Positions 25,134 through 36,883 of a DNA stretch of 64,000 bases are shown here, piece by piece (the first letter of the stretch is position 1; the number at the start of each line of letters is the position of its first letter). Made by a program: the position numbers and the translations under genes. The notes under the pieces are model-generated. The model saw only the letters and a list, made by a program, of their open reading frames with translations, did no database searches and was not told the origin of the DNA. Source of the stretch: Atrina japonica (Eukaryota > Mollusca > Bivalvia > Pterioida > Pinnidae); contig BROG01000249.1 of the NCBI GenBank assembly GCA_030159075.1, forward strand, positions 862,349 to 926,348, read 5' to 3'.

Positions 25134-25660
25134 GTTTATTTAGGTGTCTATGACCTTGACCTTTGATCCGATGACCTTAAAATTTTGTAAAAATTATCCT
25201 TAGATGATTCCCAACAACTTTCTCATATATCTTTGTATACAATAAGTTTATCAGTTTTGAGTTATTAAACAATTTGTTATACAACCGTACCCCGCATTTC
25301 TGAAGTACCCCCTAGTGGCTCGTTTATGAACAGATTTCATTTTCATTCGCAAACTTTGTAGATATTGACTTAACAATCATCACAAAATTTGAAAGTCATT
25401 TGATCATTGGTTCATGAGAAGAAGATTTTTAAAGATGTACCATGTTTTGGTCCCTTTTGGGGACCCTTTGGGTTCTAGCCCCTTTTCATTGACAAACTTT
25501 ATGCAGCCTCACATTGGGATGATACACGCCAAGTTTGGTTAAAATTGGTCCACTGGTTCTTGAGAAGAAGTCGAAAATGTGTAAATGCTAACGACGGACG
25601 ACGACAGACAAAAGACGATCGCAATAGGTCATCCTGAGCCTTTGGCTCAGAGGACCTAAA
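25134..25660. repeat. Dispersed bivalve-type repeat, copy 2
   Basis: Same order as 13,693-14,226: TAGGTGTCTATGACC, TGACCTTGACCTTTGATCC at 25,151-25,169, CAACAACTTTCTCATATATC, CACTGGTTCTTGAGAAGAAG, and a terminal hairpin 25,626-25,657 (AGGTCATCC ... CAGAGGACCT) followed by AAA. It lacks the 5' CAAGAGGCCC start of copy 1, so it is 5' truncated relative to it. Confidence 0.8.
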
Positions 25661-26116
25661 GACTCAGTAAAAGGCTAATCTTAAAAGTTAATTATAGATC
25701 TAGACTTTGCATTGTATTATATCAAACCCAGGGGCGACACGTAAAAGTTAATCATAGACGTTTTATTAACGTTGTGTCGTATAAAAACTCGATGAAAGGC
25801 CAATATTCGTTAAAGCTTACGAAAGAAGTTTACGATGTATTAGAGCATTATCAATATCTTACGAACGAACGTAACTTTCCCTAACTTTCAGTATCTGGAC
25901 CAATTTTCCGTAACAGGACCAGTTATTGTTGCAGAGAGTTTGAAATCGAGACATTTTTTCTTAATTTATTCATAGTGTTTTACAGTGTAAATCCGATATC
26001 TAGAATGTAAAATTAATAAAATGAAGACGGACAAAAGCAAATTATGGACCTAATCAATGTAATAAAATATGTTTGTCATGCGCCAGTGATTTTACACTTC
26101 GCTGTCAAACCATTAC

Positions 26117-26120
<4 letters not shown>
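25661..26120. other. No recognisable feature
   Basis: Unique-looking AT-rich sequence with no supported gene. Confidence 0.4.
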
Positions 26121-26153
<33 letters not shown>

Positions 26154-26650
26154 AATGATGATAAGACAATTGGGGAGAGGGAGGGGAAGAGAGATGGGTA
26201 GAAGGAGAGAGATATAGGAAAGGTAGAGAAATGGGGAAAATAGGGAGAGATGAGTAGAAGGAGAGGAGAAATGAAGAGAGTGGTGGGTAGAGGGAGAGAG
26301 CGAGGGGTGAATAAAGAGGAAAGGGGATTGGGAAAGGGAGAGAAAGAGAGCGAAGGGGAGAGGGTGCGATGAGGAGAAGAGATATGGGTAGAGGAAGACA
26401 CAGCGATAGGGAGAGGGGGTGGGGATCAGATAAGAGAGAGCGATGGGGATAAGAGCGGAAGAGAGATTGGTAGAGGATAGATGGGGAGATGGAGAGGGCG
26501 ATGGGAAGAAGAGGTGGCAAGAAATGGGGAGAGAGATCAGTAGAGGGGGCGAGTATGGGGAATAGGAACAGGCAGATGGGGAGAGGGAGGGGAAGGAAAG
26601 AGAGACAGAAGCTGGGAGAGAGAGAGAGAGAGAGTGTGTGTGTGTGTTAT
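26121..26650. repeat. Polypurine tract: (AG)n, imperfect GGGAGA/AAGAGA, then (GT)n
   Basis: (AG)15 at 26,121-26,150 is followed by about 470 bp in which the plus strand is overwhelmingly purine (GAGAGGGAGGGGAAGAGAG-type words). It ends in a GA-to-GT dinucleotide switch at about 26,633-26,648. The 234-codon minus-strand frame (Ser/Leu/Pro-rich) follows from this composition and is not a gene. Such tracts can form triplex DNA. Confidence 0.92.
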
Positions 26651-26792
26651 TTTCTTGCCAGAGGAATAAATAAATAATTAAGCAATAAGTTAACCTTTTA
26701 TTCAAAATGAGGCACACCAGAGATATCCTGGTATTTGAAAACAAATATGCTTGACCAGCAAAAATAAATGGGATGATCATACTTCAAATGCA

Positions 26793-26948
26793 GGGGCGGA
26801 TCCAGGATTTTTTAAGGGGGGAGAGAATTTTTATCATTACGAAATGCGAATGCCAAATGTGCGTGCCTTCAAAGGCGAGGGATCTGGGCCATTTTGGATT
26901 TTTCAAAAGGGGGTTGCAACCCCCTCAACCCCTCTAAATCCGCCAATG
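26793..26948. mobile_element. MITE-like element with GGGGCGGATCCAGG end
   Basis: It starts GGGGCGGATCCAGGATTTTT and ends with CCTCTAAATCCGCCAATG. The ends are imperfect inverted repeats (GGCGGATCCAG against GGCGGATTTAG). An internal GGGGGTTGCAACCCCC palindrome is present. Elements with this terminal wording are widespread in metazoans (from general knowledge). No coding capacity. Confidence 0.7.
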
Positions 26949-27540
26949 AAATGCCTACATGTAGGCCAACATGATATACATTTAAAATCATGAAGTTATC
27001 TAAAAATGGAAGGAATAGGCTTTCTTTTCCGACCGAAAAAGTAAGTTTTCTATTTGATGTATGAAACTTAATTACTAACCCCTGTTTTCCCTATCCAAAC
27101 TGATAAAGTAGTAAATACTGAAACTTAAAATTGACCTTTTCCTTATTATTTACCATTGAAAAATAATGAAACAGAAATTGCAATCACTATTCCCGATTTG
27201 ATTTCAATTATTAAATGATACTCAGTTGATATACTCATGAAAGCCTCATTGGTGCCTCCCCCGAAAGTCTTAACTGGACCCTGAAATGAACCGACCATAC
27301 ATACCCCCAACCATCACCCGCACATTTGAGGAATCAGAACCTTGTTATTATTTTTTGTCTTCACACCAAAATAACGATACTGTTTGTGTTGAAAAGATAG
27401 CCATATTTGGTAAATCCGGTATCAGATTGCATTATACAATGAATATTACATATTCTGTTCAATTCTAACCTTATTGTTTACTAATATTTATAATGAATAC
27501 TGTCAATTATAGTTTTATAGAAAAATATATATATATTTAG
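26949..27540. other. No recognisable feature
   Basis: AT-rich unique sequence with no supported gene. Confidence 0.4.
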
Positions 27541-27680
27541 CTCTACGTGTTTTCACTAAATGCCGGCGAAGGGCATCAAATTTTGGACTAAGGGCAGGAA
27601 ATCGACGTGAAGCCAGCTGGACTCGAACTCATCACCTCACGATCAAGAGACGAGCGCGCTACCGACTGAGCCAGGTCGGC
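27541..27680 (-). mobile_element. tRNA-derived SINE, short form
   Basis: On the minus strand the head GCCGACCTGGCTCAGTCGG carries a polymerase III A box (TGGCTCAGTCGG, 27,662-27,673) and a B box (AGTTCGAGTCC, 27,619-27,629), so the internal promoter looks intact. The body retains CCCTTCGCCGGCATTTAGTG, also found in the longer SINE at 47,345-47,602. Compared with that copy it lacks most of the central region. Confidence 0.8.
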
Positions 27681-27990
27681 TCAAGTTCTTTCGGAAGATA
27701 TTGATAAATTACTTGTCAGTTTACATATGGAAGCCTAGTGGTACAATGTAACCGACTTCTCTTCCGCATCATTAAAACTGGCCGTCAGCACTGTATTATT
27801 TCATCCCACTAACACATGGATAAGAAATTTAAATCTGATGGTGAAATAAAAAATTAAATGATTTTGTTTTCAATTCATCAAACATTAATATATAGAAATC
27901 TACTACCTTTACACTTGACATTAGAGCGTCGTCGAGATTTTATCATTTCATGTAACTGTCAGTCAGTCAGAGTTGATTTTACGTGCGGCG
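27681..27990. other. No recognisable feature
   Basis: Unique-looking AT-rich sequence without gene signals. Confidence 0.4.
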
Positions 27991-28326
27991 TGACTACTTA
28001 AAGCCCTTGCCACACGCCGGGGCTACCCCTGTAGCTCCGGAGATGCTCCTTGTGTTTAACGTGCAACCATGATGGAAGTTGTTACACGTGCTCGCCCCTA
28101 CGAAGTAGGCTTGAGCGTTGGATCTGGAAGTGGCGTTGGCCGGTTTAGGGTCCTCTTCTCCCTTGGTTGGTCGGCCCTCGGCTCCCGGATGGGAGGGGCC
28201 TTCTTGCAGATCACCGGCTGGCTCTTTAGTATCTCGTGGCTCTTGTCCGGTGTAAGTAGAGTCCCTGGGTCCGAGGTGGGGAGGGAGGGCACAGCTGCAG
28301 AGTCACAACGGCTTAAAGAATTTTGA
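27991..28326 (+). other. GC-rich island with an 85-codon open frame, identity unknown
   Basis: This is the most GC-rich stretch of the window and it stands out sharply. An open frame runs from ATG at 28,069 to a stop at 28,324-28,326; the opposite strand is also open over much of it. The putative peptide has a run of Gly/Ser/Val and a hydrophobic stretch (about residues 43-60), but matches nothing I recognise. It lies 470 bp beyond the poly(T) end of the minus-strand LINE and could be the remnant of another element, a 5' exon, or non-coding. Coding status is not established. Confidence 0.3.
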
Positions 28327-28792
28327 ATTTAAAAGATTCAAGGCCACACATTTTTGATGGACAGTCAAAATATGATATTTATTTATAGAGAATTGCCAAA
28401 ATAGATAGGAGAAATGCATTAGCCAAATGATATAGCCAAAGTGTTTAACGTGGAGTTGTCCAGGCTCGCACGTCTGAATACCTATATGAGGTAATCAGGA
28501 AATTTGCATCTAAGCAACATTAAGGTCGGTTAAATGCTATAACACATACGTTTATTTATATTTTAATGTATTTTGTATTGTTTTGTGAGGTATTATTGAG
28601 AGCTTAAAGCTTATTTAATGGAACGGTCCTAATCCGCTGAGTGTAGGGTCAATATTAGAAGTATTGTGTGTGGTGCAGGCTAGGTGTGGTACTGGTGTTA
28701 TGTACATTGACCAAGGGGAGAAACTTTATTCACAGCAGGCCAAGGGGATGTGGGGACTGGTGTTTGATGAGTAGGAATTTGACTCCTTCTCT

Positions 28793-28832
<40 letters not shown>

Positions 28833-28838
<6 letters not shown>

Positions 28839-30205
28839 AGATAAAAAGCCATACCCAATACATATACTATATATTATCCTATTCTGGCCTATTTATCAGT
28901 AGATAACGGTGTTTCCCGTGAGCCCAGTCATGTCCATTAGGGGGTGCCTGAACAGAAAAGTCCATGGTGGGATCCCCTTTATCTATGATATCTAACTATC
29001 TTATTCTAATCCCTAACCTGACTTAGTCTGACCTGACTAGGAAAAGATCCATTAACTATATTATGTACAATTGACCCTATTGCTATCCCTATTCTGGCCT
29101 AAATTTCAACAGGAAGAGGAGAATCCCGGGTGTCAAGGCATCCCCATAGGGGGGAAGCTTGACCAAAAAGTCCATGTGGGATTTCCTCCGCCGTTGATTC
29201 CTAAAGTACTTAATCTAGAATTATGACCTATAGTGATGTTAGTAACATCAATCTCATTATATACAGGTAATACTAAACCTAACTAAACTGTTGGATATCT
29301 GTTGTCCTGTGATTGGGACAATCCCTACCGACAAGGACTTCCTGAATCCGAACAGTGCCTATTTAATTCATAAAATTATTTACACATTAATTTACATTTA
29401 AAGAATGGATGAGAGATGCGATGAGGTGCGATGAATGCGATGTCTAGACTATGCATTTATTGTGTGTATGTTTTTAATTTGGGTCCTGCCTGCGCCACCC
29501 ACCACTATTTGGACAAGCCAGCTGCTAACCGTGAGGTCGTACCGCTTTTCAAATGGTTATAGGCAGGGTTGGAGTACCACCAACACTTTGAGTGATCGTA
29601 TTGAAAAATTGTATTTTTATTTCCGTATTGTTGTTTGTAAAATTAGCGTATTAAATGAATATGTACAGATATAGATAATATGCATAATAAAATAATAAAT
29701 CTCTGAGACATGTCACCAGCTAGAAGGGGGGTTCTGACCGGGGTTTAGTCTTAGTGACATGGCTTGGTCAAGTAACCTAGAGATATTGAAATTAATACTG
29801 AAATAAATAAAATACGCTTCCTAGCTACCTAAGATAGGATAGAAGAGTGATTAGAATAAATAAATTTAGCCTTATTGTGATTGTGGTTAGGCGTGTTTGT
29901 GTTTGATATTAGGGACCTGCCTGCGCCACCCTCCACTATTTGGACAAGCCAGCTGCTAACCGTGAGGTCGTACCGCTTTTCAAATGGTTATAGGCAGGGT
30001 TGGAGTACCACCAACACTTTGAATGATAGTATAATATTAACAATGTTTTACTAAATAGATAGCCGTCATGAATAATTAAATGATTTAATATAGTATCTGC
30101 TATGACATGCGTCAGGGCTAGTTATAGCGGTTCTGACCTGTCTAGTCGTAGACACATGCCATGTTTGAGATTAAACCAATATTGGAAGTAGCATTGACGG
30201 TTTAG

Positions 30206-30249
<44 letters not shown>

Positions 30250-30715
30250 ACAACAGTGAAATGTAAATTTGAACAATAAAATTAATGAAATTATTGACTA
30301 ATGAAATATTACTGCTCCGGGGAAGATGCACCGGGCAGAAGTAAGGACATTAATATAAAAATCAATAATCAGTCCTATCTAGTTGTGTATTTTGCCTATA
30401 GATGTTGCGAACCAATCGGGCGGCCTCGTACTAGGTAGTGTGTAGGCACTGCTGATATTTAATGGTGTTTACGTTGACGTTCGCAATGACCTGGTTTCAT
30501 CTGAGGCAAAAGAGAAACTGTGAATGTACTAGTAACCTACTCTAATTGAATGCAGGTGAATGCGATGATTAATGCAATGCTTGCTCAAGGATTTATTGAT
30601 TATATTTTATCCATATAACCTGAATTAGAGATAAATTTGATGAGTCCCTCGAACGCTGGTGATTTTAAGCTATCCGGTGGATTTAAGATATCTCTTATAT
30701 GTAGTGTGTCTAGAC
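28833..30715 (-). other. LINE 3' untranslated region with internal duplication and an A-run
   Basis: A 110-bp segment at 29,485-29,596 (CCTGCCTGCGCCACCC onward) recurs at 29,916-30,026, 431 bp away. Flanking words (TTCTGACC... AGACATGTCAC-like) also recur, so about 430 bp is tandemly duplicated. A second short duplication (AAAAGTCCATG...GGGAT) occurs at about 28,955 and 29,185. A 42-base A-run on the plus strand at 30,206-30,247 is oriented opposite to the element's tail. Nested insertion of another retroelement on the plus strand is an alternative explanation for part of this interval. Confidence 0.6.
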
Positions 30716-33700
30716 CTAGTCTATTGTAGTGTGTGTGTAATCCCCACGATGGAGATTGTGAAGTGGGCATTCCATAATGAAATGTTCCACTGTTTCCTTA
30801 CTGTGGCCACAGGGACACTGAGGTCCTTGCTTAAATACGTATTGGCCTAGCTCGCCATTCAGTAAGGTTCTACCTAACCTGAGTCTAGTGCAAACCTTAT
30901 CCCAGTAGACACTTTTAGAGTACTGTATAGGGGTATGGTTGGGATTAGGTTTGAGCGTTTTGATGAAAAGGTTAGTGTTGTTGTATTTTTCTGTATTTTT
31001 TTGGTGAATGATTTGTCGAATAAGTGTGTATGCTTCTGTTACACCTAGCTGTGTATGACAATCTATTTCATTGTTTTGGACTGCTTGTTTTGCTAATGAA
31101 TCCACAGCCTCGTTACCCCTAATACCTACGTGGGCTGGGATCCATTCTAGATGTACCTGAATTTTTTTAGCCATTAATTTATGGATATTGATTATAATAT
31201 TTCATTTAGTATGTCTGGCCTACTACTGTTCTTTGTGATCAGAGATTGGAGGGGCGCTCAATGAGTCACTCAAGAGTACTACCTTTCGATAGCTCTTGTC
31301 TTTTATGTAATCAAGAGCCTCATTGATTGCTACCAATTCTGATGTATAGACTGAAATGTGATCTGTACATCTATAACCGTCTCCGTAGTCATCTGAGGGG
31401 TCATAATAGGCGGCTCCAGTCTGGCCCGAGTTTGGATCTTTGGAGCCGTCTGTGAAAATGCGGTGGAAATCTGGGTATTTATTATCTAGATATTACAGAG
31501 TGACAGATTTACATATGGTGGGGTCATCACTCTTTTTAATGACTTGCGAAAGAGCTACGGAGACATTTGGCTTAGATAACAGCCACGGAGGTAGAGAAAT
31601 ACTATCTTGTTCGGCTATTTCTAAGCTACCTAGTGTGGTGCTGCCTAAATACTTGTGTACTCTGTATCCGAATGGTGCCTGTTTGGCGTTCCACAGATTG
31701 TTGACTTTATATCTGTTATAGACTCTATTATATCTGTGGGTGAAGAGCGAATTAACTGGGTTGTCTGGATTCGACGTGACACGGGCCCAGAATCTGAGTG
31801 TCAGGGAGTCCCGTCTGAGTGACAGCGGTAACTCCCCAGCTTCTGTAAGCAGAGCTTCCCCCGGGGTAGACCTATAGGCACCCAGAGCGATTCTGAGTGC
31901 CTGATGTTGTATTCGGTCTAGCTTTTTTAACTGAGTTGGAATCCCGGATTGGTAAGCTTGACACCCATAATCAATTCTGGACCTGATGAGGGTCTTATAT
32001 AAAAGTAACAGTGTAGCCTTGTCAGCGCCGAATTTTGTTCCAGACACGCAACGCATGAGATTTGTAATTGTTTGACAGGATGTAACTAAACTATTGATGT
32101 GTGTGTGTGAATGTCATAAACTTATCGAAAATTACTCCTAGAAATCTAGCTTCACTAGCAATGTGTAGTGCCTTGTTGTTTAGAGTAAGTGCAAATTTGG
32201 GTGCTGAGCGTGTGTAAAGTGAGCCTCGCTGACCGAATAGCACAGCCGAAGTCTTTTGCTCCGACATTTTAAAGCCCCACTTTTGTGACCATCTAGAGAT
32301 TGTATCTAAGGATTCTTGTAACTTAGCATTAACAATTCTAATGTCCCTATGTGAGTAGCTTATTGTGTTATCATCAGCAAACTGGAATAGCTCAGTGTTA
32401 TCTATCTCATCATATTGAAATTTAATCTCCTCTGCCAGGTCATTGGCCATTTATATTGAACAGGGTCGGACTGATTACCGAGCCCTGTGGGGTGCCATTT
32501 TCAAGGGGATATTTTCTAGATAATATTTGGTTAACCGACACCTGTATTGTACGGCCTTGTAGGAATGATTTAATAAAATGTAGTATATTGCCTTGTATGC
32601 CATGGTGTTTGAGCTTGTGCAAAAGGCCATTATGCCAAACTAGATCAAATGCTTTGCTAATGTCTAGAAATACCACTCCCGTAAGTTGCTTGCTTACAGT
32701 GGCGCATTTGATTTGAGTTTCCAGTTTGACTAATTGGTCTATTGTGCTCCTACCCTTCCTAAAACCGCTCTGTGCGGAATCTAGGATGTCATGTTTATCC
32801 AGGAACCACCTTAATCTATTGTTAAGCATAGTCTCGGTGACTTTGCATAGATGTGATGTCAGCGATATTGGCCTATAAGATTCTGGTAAATGTGGGTTTT
32901 TCCCCGGTTTGAGTAGGGGTATTACTGTAGCCTCCTTCCAGAGGGAAGGAAACTGACGAGTAATGAATACTTTGTTTAGGAAGTGTAGAATGATCTTGAT
33001 AAAATGCGAAGGCAGGTGCTTCAGCAAGATATAAGATATTTTATCACCGCCCGGTGCAGTGTTTCGCTTCGCTGTGAGCGCGTCCCCAAATTCCTCAACC
33101 GTGAAAGGCACATTTAAAGGACCCGTGTTGGGGCCTAGATCGCTAAGGTAGTTTTTGTGTCTAGCCTCGAACTCTGCCCGATGAGTCTTGTGATTTGGCT
33201 CGAGGTTTGAATGTGAGCTAGCGTTTGCAAGTGATACATCTAATGTGTTGGCCTTGTCTTGTGGAGTGATTGCTTGGCCTAGTGTGGGAATGCATCTAGT
33301 GTTAGGTTTGCCTTGGAGAGCTTTCACCTTCCCCCAGACATCCCTAATGCGTGTTTCTCTGTTTAGTGTAGACACATAGGTTTCCCAGTGTGCCTTATGT
33401 TCATCTGCTATTGTTTTCCTAGTGATTGCGATTTTTTGATTGTACTGAATGTTTGTTATTTTACCCTTTTTAATTGTTTAAATGCATGTCGGCTGTCTTT
33501 TTTGGCCTGAGTGCATGCACTAGTCCATGCTGGGTTAATTGGTCTGGTCTTCTTTTTGCCAGATGTGCATGGAATGGCTTGGGTGGCTGCGCTGTGTATG
33601 AAGTTGTTTATGTTTTCAAGGTATTGGTTTATGTCTGTGTGTGCAATGTCATCTAGTGAAGCAGACTCGCATATAGATTTAAAGAGTGGCCAGTCTGCTT

Positions 33701-34412
33701 TTTCATAAATGTAAGAACGGGGAAGCTGGATGGTGTCCTTGTGGGGGGTAATACCTATAGTTGTTAAAACTGGTAAATGATCTGACCCACATGGATCTTC
33801 TATAAACTGACCACTCAGCTAATCCCGCTAGCCTATGTGTAGTGATAGTGTTATCTAATGGTGTGAGTTTACCTGTGGTGGGGTTGATGCGGGTGCCAGT
33901 CCCATCTCCAAGGTAACAGAGGTTGTTATCCTCGATGAACTCGATAAGGTCTCTGCCAGCCACATTTGACTGCGAGGAACCCAGGAGCTCATGATGGGCA
34001 TTGAAGTCACCCACATATACCACTCTATGCGGTAAACTCGAGTGAATGTTCATTAGTGAATTGGTGTAACTGTAATGAGGCGGATTATAAAATGTTAACA
34101 ATGTGCAGTGGTGCGTTGTCTGTATGCACTGTGATTCCCTGTTTTTCTAACCGCCCTGTGTTTATAGCTCCTAGCTGTAATTCTGTATAACCTAAGCTTT
34201 CAACAATAAATGTAGCCAACCCCCCTCCTTTACCTACTCGATCGGTACGGAGGGTTGTATAGCCTGGTATGTTAAAACGCTTTGGCCGGCTTAAGATAGG
34301 TCTCCTGGACGCAAATTACATCTGGCTTGACCTTTTCAATTAGTTGTTTAAAGGAACGACCGTTGCTGGTTAAGCCACGGGCGTTCCATTGTAGAATTTT
34401 AATTCCTGCCAT
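30716..34412 (-). pseudogene. LINE ORF2: AP endonuclease, reverse transcriptase, RNase H (frameshifted)
   Basis: ORF2 of the retrotransposon, which nicks target DNA and copies the element RNA into it. It starts at ATG 34,412-34,410 with QWNARGL, the usual endonuclease N-terminus, followed by CVQETYLK (catalytic Glu), VGDFNAHH near 34,010 and GSDHLPV near 33,780. Reverse transcriptase blocks follow: YRPISLTS (about 32,870), FLDISKAFDLVWH (about 32,650), GTPQGSVISP and FADDNTISYS (about 32,375, the catalytic FADD). RNase H has FTDGSKD (about 31,440), SELVAI, LLSDS and AHVGIRGNEAVDSLAK (about 31,120). The end has CPCGHSKETVEHFIMECP. Catalytic residues are retained, but at least seven frame changes and a stop after the reverse transcriptase (about 31,493) break the frame. 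Several fall in short homopolymers or a CA run, so sequencing error and decay cannot be separated. Confidence 0.9.
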
Positions 34413-34448
34413 TTTATTTAATGATTTTGTGGGGGCACCTCTTATGGC

Positions 34449-35696
34449 CTATAAGGCAGATCTTGTGTTGTACACAAGCTGCTTGACTGGTGTGGAGGAT
34501 TTTAGGGGTTTATTTTTTCCCCTTTTTTTCCTTTCAGGTATATGGTTGGTGGAATCAATATCGCTTAAATGAATGCCCGAATTTAAATTATGGTGTATAG
34601 AGGTGTTTATAGGGGTATCACCTAAGCTTTGAGTTGAGGACTGCAGGTCCTCAACCATCGGGTACATGGCCCTATCAAGATCTGGTGTCTTGATATGGTA
34701 AGACTCGCTGGATTCGTTTTCCGAGTCTAATTGGGTTGATTCCGGCACTGTGACGGTAATCCCCTCGGTTTGTGTGCCTACACTGACCGTCTTTTTCCGT
34801 GGTATCCCATGTGTGGGGTCATGGGCGATATTCCAGATAGTTTCGAGAGCTTTATTGTCATCGATATCTGGATTTCTGGCTATCATAATGGCAGCCCCTA
34901 GTAAGGTGGCCACCCGAGCCTCCACGGGACTGGTGATCGGTTTTATCTGATCTCTAATTGTATGGTTGCAGGTGTGTTTTTTTCTGAGAGACTATCTGAG
35001 CGTATGTGTGTTTTCTGTCTACTGGTGAATGTGAGGTAGAAGGAGGGAAGGTAACATTTGGGGTTGGTAGATGGTTGGTGGGGGTAGGTAATAGTGGAGG
35101 TCTGTTGTTAGTGGGTCTTGTTTGATTTGGAGTACGGCGTTCATTGTAGGCCTTTACCCTATATTGAATATTTCTATGTATAATGCTTTGAGGGAGAGCA
35201 TCACTATTGAAAGTGATAGCTATGGCCTGAGAAGGGACGCCGAATCTGTTGTTAAGTCTTTGGGAGTTAGTAATATGGTGATGGGTGATTAGTTCGACCG
35301 GGTTTAAAGAGTGTGGGAATTTGTATATGACCCCCGCGGATTTTTTTCGGTTTATCCTGCGAAGCAGACGATGGAGTTTTTAATTTATTATTATCTTTCG
35401 GCTGACTTCGCAGTGTGGGCCTAGATTTTCCTATATAGTTTCTCCTACTTATTCTCGGCTGAAAAGGGGCCGAGCATATACTACGGATATGCATGGCACC
35501 CTTTAACTGCATGACCGTGGTCACAAGTAGGAGTATTACGCCCGACGGTAAGAATTTTACTTGGCGCGGATGCCCTACCTGTGCTTGGGTGTCGCCTATG
35601 GCTTGACGCTTGTCCATGTATTCCCTGTGTTTTTATTCTTTTGACCGGTTGTAACACGACGACTGCCGGTACTTGAACTGGCGATTTCGCTGCCAT
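34449..35696 (-). pseudogene. LINE ORF1, gag-like, frameshifted
   Basis: Likely RNA-binding nucleocapsid-type protein of the retrotransposon. Two frames cover it: an N-terminal part (35,696-35,267) and a C-terminal part (34,925-34,449). The first includes TPTCDHGHAVKGCHAYP, which resembles the last CCHC knuckle of LINE ORF1 proteins (Gly-His plus Gly-Cys, then Tyr). The C-terminal part begins EARVATLLGAAIMIARNP and is rich in Ser, Thr, Glu and Asp, ending in a basic stretch (ERKKRGKNKPLK). ORF2 begins 37 bases after the ORF1 stop. The frames do not join, so the copy is broken. Assignment rests on position and the zinc-knuckle pattern; the N-terminus is uncertain. Confidence 0.65.
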
Positions 35697-35760
35697 GACT
35701 GCGCGTGTAGGTTAACGTGTATAGCTACCTAGTTTAGAGTGCGTCTACGGACTGTTTTAA

Positions 35761-36883
35761 TTAAGTGGGTGCAAGTACGCAACAAATCACCAGTATTTGT
35801 TGCCTGTTAGAATTTTGGTATAGCTATGTTATGTCCTCTACCTAATTAACTAGTGCAAAGTAATCTATCTAATGTTAAAGTGTCCTACTTATCGGGAAAA
35901 CTAACTAAGTGTTATTAGTTTGTGTAGAAAGTTAGTGTTATAGTATATTTGAAAGTGGAAAAATAAATAACGCAAGAAAACTCAACGTATACCACTGTTG
36001 AGAAGTCAGTGAGCTATATTTATTGCCTTTTGTTCGGATGTATGCTGTCTTTGTCTGTGTTCTATGGTGCGTTGAAATTGATGTAGTCCAGTCATTATAC
36101 GGCGTACAAGGGTACAACCTTAAACAAATTGCAAAAGAATTTCTGTTTGCACTGGGTGAATTACTGTATCATGGACGATATATATACCAAAATCCACCGT
36201 AATCCACCGTTCCCTTTCCGAGAAAAGCAACATATAAAGTAGGCCTTATTTGTATTATAATAAATAACACAAATGATCTCATCATTCTAAAAATATACGT
36301 GAAATACGCGTTTGAAGTCATTGTTTGCTATATCTCATGCAAAAAGAAACAAATGTAATGATTCAATAAAGTTTAAGTTAAGGTATAGATTCATTTCACA
36401 TTCAAAGTTAATTTAACAATATATTGTGCAACATATTATTATAAACATTAAAGAATCATGTGCAAAAAAAACCCCATTCAATTTACAGATAAAAATTAGT
36501 GAGTTTTGTTTTAAATATAGGATATATATAAATATTAATTATTTTATACACAGTTAAAAACAATATGAGCCATAAAACAATATTTTCTTCTCGGAACCAA
36601 TTGGATTTGTACACAAAAGAGAGGTGAAATTAGACCCTAATTACAGCAATGTCTACACCACAGAACACCATCGCCAGCCATGATTGAAAAACACTAAAAC
36701 ATAACAATATGATTAAATTAAACATAACACAGTATGTCCAACACATATAAGTTAAGTAGATGGGGATAAACCAGTTTGCAGGAACAAACGTACCACTCAG
36801 TGTAAAAGAAATGCAGTTAAGATAACAAAAGTACCTTCATTTGATCTCAAATCTACATTTTTATAGGAATGAAAATGAATATT
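35761..36883. other. AT-rich intergenic sequence
   Basis: No open frame of interest. The 5' end of the LINE may extend into 35,700-35,960, but no clear boundary or target duplication is visible. Confidence 0.4.

Larger units (their letters stand above)
28796..35760 (-). mobile_element. Nearly full-length two-ORF non-LTR retrotransposon (I-type, with RNase H)
   Basis: The element is read on the minus strand. A 37-base T-run at 28,796-28,832 is its poly(A) tail on the plus strand view. From 5' to 3' it holds a gag-like ORF1 (about 35,696-34,449), a 37-base gap, then ORF2 (34,412-30,716) with endonuclease, reverse transcriptase, RNase H and a C-terminal CCHC-like zinc motif. A long 3' untranslated region follows (30,715-28,833). 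The gene order and presence of RNase H downstream of the reverse transcriptase fit the I/Nimb/R1/LOA side of the LINE tree; the exact clade was not determined. The exact 5' end and target-site duplication could not be located. Both ORFs contain frameshifts, so the copy as written is inactive. Confidence 0.9.

Noticed and set aside
26076..26780. 234-codon Ser/Leu/Pro-rich minus-strand frame
   Set aside because: Follows from the polypurine tract; low complexity and overlapping alternative frames.
27614..27680. Functional tRNA gene
   Set aside because: A and B boxes are present but the acceptor and other stems do not pair and the sequence runs into a SINE body.
28796..30247. A separate plus-strand retroelement ending in the A-run at 30,206-30,247
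   Set aside because: Possible, but no coding or promoter sequence supports it; the T-run at 28,796 fits better as the tail of the minus-strand LINE.
32456..32716. Plus-strand frames across 30,659-34,950
   Set aside because: Shadows of the LINE ORFs on the minus strand.
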